From the NCBI GenBank assembly GCA_942159475.1, contig OW804096.1, positions 17,880,906-17,944,905 of the forward strand: a stretch of DNA of 64,000 nt, given 5' to 3'. Source of the DNA: Sthenelais limicola. Lineage: Eukaryota > Annelida > Polychaeta > Phyllodocida > Sigalionidae. The notes under the pieces are model-generated. The model worked only from the letters and a program-made list of their open reading frames with translations. It made no database searches and had not been told where the DNA came from. The position numbers and the translations under genes are program-made. Below are positions 52,155 to 61,100 of the stretch, one piece after another; position 1 is the stretch's first letter; each line of letters starts with the position of its first letter.

Positions 52155-52316
52155 TTGATTAGAAATGATTGTGTGAGTGAGATTGGTTGCTTTACGCCCT
52201 TATCAACACATTTAATATGGTTATATCAAGGGCAGGAGAGCTGAGAGGGAGAGAGAGACAGAAAAAGAGACAGAAAGGCACTTTAGGGTCTTACCCAGGA
52301 CCAGTTGATTGGAAAT
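52155..52316 (+). mobile_element. SINE-like (GTGA)n element, internally shorter copy
   Basis: ttgattagaaat (52155) and ttgattggaaat (52305) are target duplications with one mismatch. The insert has gtgagtgagattggttgctt, atatcaagggcaggagagct, an AG tract, and a single ctttagggtcttacccagga-ccag end, lacking the second tail unit. Confidence 0.85.
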
Positions 52317-52700
52317 CTGCCCATATGAATCTGTGTTGTTCAGACGGAAATAGAGTATAATGATAAGACTTCCTAAATAATATTAGAAAGATTATGATGA
52401 TACAGAACTAAAATTATCTGCTAGTTTTAAATTTTCACTGAAACATTATGTTGCTCCCCCTCTCTCAGCATAAAAGTGCCCACATACCAGCAACCACTGG
52501 CCACTAACAAATGACCTGTGCAGTAAGAGCAAGACCATGATTCATGAAATTCCCTATTAAATGCCATAGTAATAATTGTACAGATATCATTACTGACACA
52601 TATTATCAATGTATTCCTTGTCCCAGATTTAATGCTCATTATATTCTCTCTTAGAATTGGTAGAAACAATTTTTTATTGCTGTGTCACTTCTATTTTCTA
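52317..52700. other. No gene seen
   Basis: AT-rich; the minus ORF at 52427-52669 has no motif. It ends in an acceptor-like ctattttctag. Confidence 0.4.
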
Positions 52701-52701
52701 G

Positions 52702-52773
52702 AACATCATCCTAGGCGACTCGGGATATCCCCTCAGGAACAACCTGATGACGCCTCTTGCCGATCTGTTATAA
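52702..52773 (+). pseudogene. PIF/Harbinger transposase, GDSGYP exon fragment
   Basis: After the acceptor tttctag it reads NIILGDSGYPLRNNLMTPLA then DLL and TAA. LGDSGYP--..LMTP is the second catalytic Asp motif of HARBI1-like transposases. It lies 15 bp before a Myb-like exon on the same strand, linking the Myb-like family to Harbinger elements. Confidence 0.78.
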
Positions 52774-52788
52774 CAAAATAGTTTCTAG

Positions 52789-52866
52789 GCATTGTTGGTG
52801 GTGCCAAGTCCAGCGGGCTTAAAAGGAAGCTGGACATGATGTTTGAAAGGGCATTATCGAAAGCAG
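52789..52866 (+). pseudogene. Myb-like gene paralogue, exon 5 equivalent
   Basis: Between an acceptor (tttctag) and donor (gcag|gtgaga) it reads GGAKSSGLKRKLDMMFERAL, matching PRGARTYGLKRRLDMAAA of exon 5 (19543-19599). Same phase at both ends as the intact copy, which supports the exon assignment there. Confidence 0.75.
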
Positions 52867-53023
52867 GTGAGAAAAGTAAAGTATAATTGTAGCATAAATA
52901 AGGTGCCTTCCTTGCTGTGCAAATATCATTCATCGCAAAAAGGTGTCAAACTACTTAGTGCAGGAGAATTTATCTGAGTGAAAATAAATATGTTCGCATT
53001 ATTATACACGTTTTTTTTAACTT

Positions 53024-53317
53024 GTGACTTACTCTGTCAAAGGTCACTGCACTTGCCATAGCACTAGCATGGTTTACGCCATCATGTGTAAACAATGCGG
53101 CAGCGTGTATATAGGTCAAGCCAAGAACACGCTTCACCAATGTCACTTACAGCATAGCAACAACATATTTCACCAAAGCTTAGAGAAGCCCGTAGCACGT
53201 CACTTCACCACCACGGGCCACAGCGCCCATGACGTCACAATAATGGCCCTAAACAACACTGCATCATCCCTCAACGACCGGCTACACCTCAAAGAGGCAG
53301 TGAACATTCACACATGA
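53024..53317 (+). pseudogene. PLE copy D: GIY-YIG endonuclease fragment
   Basis: CHSTSMVYAIMCKQCGSVYI then GQAKNTLHQCHLQHSNNIFH and LEKPVARHFTTTGHSAHDVT, RLHLKEAV. This is the same nuclease domain as in copy B (CVVYAIICKKC...YIGQTKNTIHQRRLQH), with the GIY-YIG motif as VYA...YIG. The terminal Trp of the KEAW helix is lost. The RT part is absent (5' truncation at about 53024). Confidence 0.85.
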
Positions 53318-53345
53318 TACATAGGAACTGAACACACCTCCGCAC

Positions 53346-54036
53346 ATGAATGGTTCAATGATCTAGTGCAGCTTATGCAACCGCATGTTTGATGGGCAAA
53401 AGGCTGCCCGCAGACATTATACAATGGAACATGAGGAAGGCAAGAAACTATATTGTGGGATTTGCTTTAAAATCTATGCTTTCAAGAGTGCCTTGGAACG
53501 GCACCACCATGCTAAACACTACGATCTAGAGTGCTTCATACCAAATACAAACCCTTCATTCACCAACACTGCCATGGCAGCAGCCAATGAAGCATACTGT
53601 AATTCCAAGTACAGCCAACAGTTCAAAGACTTAGTGGAATCAACAGGCTTGAAACCAACCAAGAGGCCAACCGACAGGGATTCCCCGCACTCGCGAGCCA
53701 CACCCACCAACTAGCAAAAAACCACGATTGCCACGGCTTAACCACTCCGATAATAACGACCACCAACTACTTGGCCTTGATCAACATGCACCGGCACTTA
53801 CACCAAGGTATGATGTTGATACTTATCTAAACTGTGAACAACGCATGATCCAACAGAATGTTATGGCCACCATGAAGCCGGAAGCCCCCAAATACAAACC
53901 AAGCAGGAAGGAACCCAGGAGAAAACACCATCGCAACCACCCACATAGACATCATTATGATCACCATACTTCACGGTGCACTAAAGATCTAAGAGCTGAC
54001 GAATTTCTTTATTCCATTCTCTATTCTCTTTTATAA
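53346..54036 (+). pseudogene. PLE copy D: downstream two-finger C2H2 ORF, broken
   Basis: Begins 28 bp after the nuclease stop. ATG 53346, then TAG at 53364, then CSLCNRMFDGQKAARRHYTM-EH and CGICFKIYAFKSALERHHHA-KH, two C-x2-C-x12-H fingers like those at 36785. Next come FIPNTNPSFTNTAMAAANEA and QFKDLVESTGLKPTKRPTD, a stop, and (shifted) NDHQLLGLDQHAPALTPR, again colinear with copy B (YHNLGLNKHAPAVTP). The His-rich end replaces the Ser-rich linker. Two breaks in frame. Confidence 0.82.
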
Positions 54037-54083
54037 ACGTGTGGTTTCTCAGTATCCCCTGGCGGAAGTCTAATCCAATATAT

Positions 54084-54365
54084 TTAGACCGGTGGAACTA
54101 GGGTTTTAAGGCGAGAGATCCATCGGCTCTCATGGCAATCTCGGTTTTGTTTTGCTGCCTGGCTCCATGGGAGAGCTTTTTCTAAGTGCAAGATTGAGAT
54201 GTTGATGTTATCCCATTTTTGGATTATTTCGGGGTGGTCAGAGTGTAGATGTCTGGCCACCGTGGTGTCGTGATTGTTTTTAATGGCATCCTCATGTGCT
54301 CCAAACCGAGTGACAATAGTGTTCTTGGTTAGATTCAGTTGTGGTAGCGCAATCAGGGAATACAC
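54084..54365 (-). pseudogene. PLE GIY-YIG C-terminal fragment, minus strand
   Basis: Minus strand reads LPQLNLTKNTIVTRFGAHED, TVARHLHSDHPEI, SRWISRLKTLVPPV. The R--AH..AI....T..A-H....H......I......E--WI--L pattern is the C-terminal half of a PLE-type GIY-YIG nuclease, of a different subfamily than copies B-D. It faces copy D tail to tail. Confidence 0.6.
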
Positions 54366-54865
54366 ATCGTCCCAACCAATTCTCTATTCTCTATAAAATT
54401 CAATGTGCTGTCATAAATTGCTAAACTTTGGGATTTCAAATATAATAACCCATGGTCTTGCAATGCAATATAATGTAAAACTCAAAAGTTTTAATAAGCA
54501 AAACGATTTGATATTCTTAAAATCTACTCTATGTGCTTTATAATTCCCAAGTTAAATGAGACTTAGGCCTACCTTGGTACAAAGGCAAGATTTGACTAGA
54601 CCTTTATTAGCGTTATCTAGTGTGATGAGTGACTAAGTGAGATCTCCTAAGTACATGCTCGAGCAATTACTTCTGCTTATGTCAGGCAGGCTTGACGTCA
54701 TTTCACGCCGTTGCTTAATTTTTCGTCGATCTCGGATTATCAGAAGCATCCTGGCTTCTTGTGACTTTTAAGGAACATTAGAGCTGTGCTAGACATTGTG
54801 CCTGCTCCTTTTGTAACTTTTTACGAACTTTTAGTAAGTAGGGGTTCGGTGCCAGAACGTGCTGA
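54366..54865. other. No gene; flank of the gag-like element
   Basis: No coding feature. 54640-54860 is richer in GC and may belong to the retroelement's 5' end, before the first direct repeat. Confidence 0.4.
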
Positions 54866-55058
54866 GAATTTCATTTCCCATTCATTTTGGGCATGCTGGA
54901 AGATCTATTAGATGTCTTGGTCCATTTCTGGAAAATTGTATTACTGAATAAAAATTGTAGAGGCGATGTCCCACGACGATCGTCGACCACAGCGACGGAA
55001 GTAGCGAGCCAATCATATCACTACTCCGGCCGTCACCTTGCCGACGTTGACCAGCTCT

Positions 55059-55066
55059 TATATAAA
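55059..55066 (+). promoter_or_regulatory. TATA box of the gag-like element
   Basis: tatataaa in ctcttatataaagggagc, GC-rich surroundings, 133 bp upstream of the gag ATG. Position within the presumed LTR supports a polymerase II promoter. Confidence 0.55.
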
Positions 55067-55198
55067 GGGAGCGACTGCATTCCAATGGCCAGTACGCGGA
55101 GAGCCTCCAACCGGAGCAGATCAACCATAGACTTTGAAATTCTTTTCGTCTAATATTCGAGTTAATATTTTTAATATTTAATATTTTCTCAATGCATC

Positions 55199-56179
55199 AT
55201 GGCCGGACGAAATAGCAGATATTGCGGTACGTGCAAATCTGTGCATGGGGCACCTACAGGCCTCAAATGCATGAAGAAGAGTAAATCGACCGAGTCGATC
55301 GTTTAAACTTCGGAGGCTTCTGCTGCTAATACAAGACCTGTCGAGTTGCTCGTTCCCGAGACTGAGCAAGCTGGGGGTGAGATGTCTTCGCGCATTGGTA
55401 ACTTGGAGAGGATGATGATGGATCTCACGGTTACCTTTGCCAAAGGCAAGAAATCTCCCAAGATTGAAGAGATTCATAGTTCAAGCTCTTCGAGCAGGAT
55501 GTCATCTACTGATTCGAGTTCATCCTCGTCAGGATCGAGTTCTACCGCCCGGAGGAAGAAAAGGACCGGACGGAGGAGGACCAAAAAATTCTCACATCGT
55601 GCTCATCTCGACAAAGGTGATGTTGTAGATAATTTTGAGATTCTTATGGTTGTTACTTTAAAAACAATACGCGATTGCTATGTTCAGGGTAAGGATATTT
55701 CTGGCTTGTTACAACATGCACTGGTCATGGGGGAGAAGGAGGCCTCGCATATGTATTCTCATCGTGCCTCAATCGCCTACGACAAATGTGTACGTTCTAG
55801 AGCTGCTAATAAGGGGATATCTGCTTTTTCCGTGATAAATCAGGAGGAAATCCTAAAGTGCTATTGCTATGAGAACTCACGAAAGGCCCAGGGTCCCAGT
55901 AACCGTAAGAGTAATGCGAAAGGCACGAAGGAATTACCTTGTTACAACTCAGCTCAAGGGTGCCATGCAAAGGCTTGTAATTTTGCCCACAAGTGCTCTA
56001 AATGTAACTCTACCGACCACATCTCCAAATCCTGTACATCTGTTTCTAAAAACAACAAATGGGATAATGCAAATCGTGTTTTCGAACGTAAACAACCGGA
56101 AGTGGGCTCTTTTGTTGTGGGTATCCCCGGTGACCGGGTAACTAATGACGACGTATTCTCGCGAGAAGGGTCCCCGTGA
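55199..56179 (+). CDS. Gag-like polyprotein with Cys/His knuckles, one internal stop
   Basis: ATG at 55199 (catcATGGcc) starts MAGRNSRYCGTCKSVHGAPT, a C-x2-C...H...C cluster. TAA at 55304 interrupts, after which the frame is open from about 55307 to 56179: a Ser-rich acidic stretch (HSSSSSSRMSSTDSSSSSS) with a basic patch (ARRKKRTGRRRTKK), a helical core (VVDNFEILMVVTLKTIRDCY), and a Cys/His-rich end at 55938-56035 (CYNSAQGCHAK, CNFAHKCSKCNSTDHISKSC). That tail resembles gag of DIRS-like or Gypsy-like elements in marine invertebrates. GTT-TAA probably arose from GTT-CAA. Internal start MSSRIG is possible. Confidence 0.65.
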
Positions 56180-56325
56180 GTTTCAAGATGGCAGCGCCCA
56201 CAAAGAGACTCAAAATGTCAAAAGTTTACATAACGAATTTCATTTCCCATTCATTTTGGGCATGCTGGAAGATCTATTAGATGTCTTGGTCCATTTCTGG
56301 AAAATTGTATTACTGAATAAAAATT

Positions 56326-58188
56326 CTATATAATATATATTCACTATATATGATGGTGGACAAAATCGACCAGGACGTAGGTCGAGCCATGAGATATACC
56401 CTGCCATGATGAACAAAGGTTACATCCAGGAGGATAAAAGGTCCCAGACACTGAACAATCCCATAACCACAAAGAGAATTGAACAAAATGAGCATAGTTA
56501 TCCTTTAAAAATGAAAAAAAAAAAGAGGTGGAAGAGCTGTCCATCTCGATCTATCGATGGTAATTTCCAAAGTATAAATGGAAGAGTGGCGACTCCAGAG
56601 AAGTAGACGAAAATTTCTCGTCACAAATAGTCCCAGATATTGAAAGTGACATGCAAAATCTAGTGAATTAGTCTCAGAGAAATATGACACTATATGACAA
56701 AAAATCCCACTGTTTGAAAAGAGTTTCTCCAAGTGCCTACTTAGAAGCAGCGAAGCCAAATTTGGCACCAAAGCCGTTGCTAAAGACAAAGCTAGACAAA
56801 GGGATGTGACTTTGGATCCCGAGCCTTGGATTCGGCAATGAACATATTTTACTTGCTAGATCGAAGCTGCAATCCAACTTGAAACGAACCCAAGTAACCC
56901 AGGTTAAGTAAAGAACATACCTTAACAGATAGCATTAGGCCTACTTGCTGATGACTATTTATTTATTGGGGGAAGGTTTTGTCCGAGCATCTCGAGCAGC
57001 ACCTTCACCCAAAAATTTGAAGCCAAAAACTGCGTCATCACTCAGTCGTCAAACGTCTCTAAGTTCGCGCCAAAAATAATTGAATTAATGTCGTGAAATC
57101 AGTATGTCTTAAATATTATATTAGTTCAGCCACAAAGGAAAATCTGTGGCATCCAAACAGTTTATAACAATAAAGATTTATTTCAAACACATAGCTTCTA
57201 AGTTATATTAGGTGTGTATACCTATAGGCCTACAAATCGTCTAGGCCTATAGACTATAGTCGGTAGCCCTATAGTCCGGCCCTTATTCAAAAAGCATTCT
57301 GAGACTCTCAATAGGGTCTCAAATTTAATTTGAGACGGTCTCAAAACTGTTATTCAAAAGGAAAATAGAGACCCTTTAAAAGATGGACTCAAGCCTTTAT
57401 AGGGATCTAAACATACTAATTAGGCATTTGTTGAGCAACGAAAGACCTTACTCTTGGTATCAAAATGATTACTTGAATAGCCTACTCCAATCAAAATACG
57501 GTAGTGGGCCTAGGCATAGAGCTTAGATGATAGAGAGAAATAATGGCCTGGTAATATAGGTTCATGCCATTGGCCTGCCTACCATTGAGAAATAGGCCTA
57601 CCCAGTACTTAGTTTTTTCATAGAACTGGGTTATACTATAGTGCTATGGTTTTTTAAAATTAGAATAGGCCTATAGGCCTTTTATTTGACAATGTCAGCT
57701 GAATGTCAGTCAAGATTAGGCTAATTGATAGGCCTAGGCCTACATAAAAATAAGTTAGTAATAAATGAATCTAAGTTGGATAAACATGAAAAATATTCGT
57801 GGGGACATATAAGTTCTGAAGAAAAGATGTGGTAAATAGAATATGAAGTTGGGTCTTAAAAAGCATCATAAATAATGAACGGAATTTGTATTGTCTGTTT
57901 TATTGATCCATCAAAGATGCATCACGATGGAACGATATGAAAATTGATGTATTACATGTGAAGGCCTTAGTTTGATTTATTACAATACGGGCTTGTTGTT
58001 CCAGCACCCAGATTCAGTAACGTGCATGGTTTTATGATAGATAAAGATAATCACTCAACATTTTAAATTTTAACAATGGACCTATTGATCTCTCTCCCCA
58101 TTATATTTGCCGACCTATACAAATGTACCTTTAGTTAACGTGGCATTCTAGTTGGTGGCACTCTATAATTATATCTGCTCCAATCAGG
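56326..58188. other. No gene; taggcct-rich and a palindromic block
   Basis: 56340-56620 carries short ORFs with K-run artefacts. 57220-57770 is rich in taggcct/aggccta words. The palindromic repeat block at 57276 is listed separately. No exon could be supported before 58189. Confidence 0.4.
57276..57377. repeat. Palindrome-rich block, possible transposon end
   Basis: gtctcaaatttaatttgagac (57316-57336) is a nearly perfect 21-bp palindrome; gagac/gtctc words recur about six times, and ttattcaaaa occurs twice (57283 and 57350). The layout (paired direct words around short palindromes) resembles the block at 13685, so both may be ends of DNA transposons. Confidence 0.45.
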
Positions 58189-61100
58189 ATGGCTTTCAAC
58201 ATAGCAAGCAGTAAGTATTAACATTAGCCTATCGTTATTATCTTTTTTTAACTTTCAATCATCCATCACTGTTCAAACCGACTTTTTTATTCATTTACTG
58301 GTATTATTAGAAAATAGTATACCATCAATTAGGATCATAAAGTAAACGATCTTTTGATTTAGATTTAGAAAATATGTTATTCAGGTTATAAACCGTTGTA
58401 GAAGAAGGCTCTCCAGCCTAGGGGAAGTTTTCAGCTTCTTTTTCGGCACGTACAATTGTATTCAGGGCAAGAAACAATACCAATTCAATCAAAGAACGAA
58501 AATTGGCTTCTTGCAAAAGTTTACAGTTAGACTTAAAGGTAAACATTTTTGCTGACAATAGTACTTGTAGCATAGTATGCTCTTTCACTCATTTGGAATT
58601 ATAACATTATAAGGGATGGGTGATTTATATAGAAAACACTAGATAAAATAGGTATCTTGCCAAATATATATTGATCTTGCTTGGTGTTTGAAAATATTTT
58701 TGTCAAGGGTTTGGTGGGCAACCGTCGGTTGTCTGTTCCAAGAGTATGGTATCTTATTATAGATCGATTTACTAAATTTTGTTCTGTTTTTGGTATGATA
58801 GGCCTATGTTTTATTTTTCTTCCTTTGATCAGAAGTTGAGAATGCAGATTTTTTCATAATCCCTGTGCATGTTGTGTTCAAAGTAAAGTAATATTTGCAT
58901 AAGTAATTATTAGTAAGTTTGAAGTGTAACGTTTTAATTCGAACTTTTAACCATGCATAACAATATTTCATATCAACTTTGATGAAATATTATTATTTTT
59001 GTATTTCTATAAGCGTCACATCGTTACAATTAATGTTTAATCTCAGCTAAAGTTCAGAAGATGTCTACTCATGATATCCTAATAATTAGAGATAAATATA
59101 TTTGATAAACATGCATGTGGGCTCGCATTTGAAACATCTAGTCACTATTCAAGTGAAAGATACATATAAATATACCCCTACAGAAAAATAACTTTTGTAT
59201 ATATATATACTAAAGAGCTATTTTAACTTAATTATCTCTCTTCCATTTTCATGAATGAGGACAATCACATGAAATTGATTAGATGCATACAGGCTTAGAT
59301 AACTGAATGCAATGCTACAATATTTATAATTCATATATGTTATGAAATATATTGTTTGTATTTGGATTGCAAAGGATCAACATAGTTTAAATTAGCCGTC
59401 ATTGAAATTATATTTTGTACTCAGCTTGAATAAGCACAACACATCAAATAGGGAATATACCAATGAATAAAGAAATAAGCGGTTAAATAAAAAGATAATT
59501 ATTGCTTACACCTGCATTTATATGCATACAAAGAGAATAAATGAAAGCATAATTTCCTAAACGGAAATTGGGATAAAAGGTAGATTTGAACATGTCTATA
59601 ATCGTGAATAATCCTTCGGCTCTGTCTAGACAGTGCACCAACAGCCTCTAAGCATTTCTCAATGAAGAACATTGTAGGCAGGATATGTTTGAATAAAACC
59701 TTTTTCAAAAACAAAAAACAAATGAAGAACATTGTTTTTGTTTTGGACAGCTGGTTTATTTCTTATTTCTTACACGTGTATTACATAGCTTAATTCAAGT
59801 GATTTGATATTCATATTTTTAATTTGTACCGAATCAGGAATATGGAAAAACTGATTAAAACAGTCTTCACTGTAGTGTTTCCTCCTAATATCAAAGGAGT
59901 TTATTTTATTATCTTAAAGATTTCTATTATATAGTTGATTGTTAACAGGTCTAACTGTCATGACAGTTAGGCTGTATATTACTGTAAGCTTACTGTAAAT
60001 TGGTTAGCTGCTATTTGAATTTTGAAGAATGTATCCATATCTTCAGGTTAAATTAGTACCCTTTGAAAAGTCTCCCTAGTAGAAGGGTTTCTATAAAAAT
60101 TTCCTAAATTCTCTCATATTCGAAGAAGTATATCTTTGAATGGAGATGTATAATTGAATGTGAGTCATGTTTTAATCACACAATGTAATTATAGTAAATC
60201 GAGCACTGTAAACTTTTGATCACTCAAGGTATTTACAGCAAATCGCTAATTGCGAAACTTCTCGAAATAACTTTTTAGTCCGTCTGCGATGGCTTTAATA
60301 GCAACGATTCTGTTAAAAGGGTTATAGGCCGCCAGTTCTTTATTAAAGTCAAATCGGTACCTTTTTGGGGTATTACACTTCCTCGCCTTCGATTTTGGGT
60401 CATTTCTCCATCTGTGAGACACTGGTACACCATAGACATAAACTTATTTTTAAATATGGGCCAAAAAGCTTGATATAATTCGATGATAAATAAACCATCC
60501 CACCCAGGGGCTTTGTTTTTCTTAAATGATTTTACGATTTTTTTCAATTTCTTTAACATCAAATTCTACTGCATGATTACAATTCTCTTGATGCGCATAC
60601 AAATTAGAGTAAAATCTTTCTCCTTCTTGCAAAATTGCTTTACCATACTGGATAAGAGACCGTTTATATTTAATTGATGAATAATTTTCTTGCTAGCTCT
60701 ATATTTTTCAAGTGAGCAGTTCGAATGCAAGCTTTCTAAATACAACCCTATAGAGGCGACGTCTTGAACTGGGGTGGAAAAAAATGGAACTTACAAGAGG
60801 ATTTTCCCATAATGTTAATCAAAAGTCAATATATAAAAAGAAAGGTAGAGAACATGTTAGGTTTTGCTCCCAATGTTTTCTTCGTGAAAATTGGAAAGAG
60901 TGGACTATGTTCAAATTACTAACTTTCTACTTATGATAAAAACCCTGTGAGTGGAGCGGTTGGTGTGTGTGTGGGTGGGGCGGGGGGGGGGGGCGGTAAT
61001 CATTGCTTCAATTCCTTGTTACATCTTTTTTTGTAACATTTCTGACATAAAATGACATTTATATGTCATGGTAAAATTATATTTGAAACTTATCAACAAA

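Larger units (their letters stand above)
54866..56325 (+). mobile_element. Gag-only retroelement between identical 91-bp direct repeats
   Basis: gaatttcatttcccattcat... occupies 54866-54956 and again, base for base, 56235-56325. Between them are a TATA-type promoter (55059), a leader and a gag-like ORF, but no protease, RT or integrase. The repeats may be parts of LTRs (the 3' one cut short) or the scar of an internal deletion. Identity of the repeats implies a young insertion. Confidence 0.65.
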
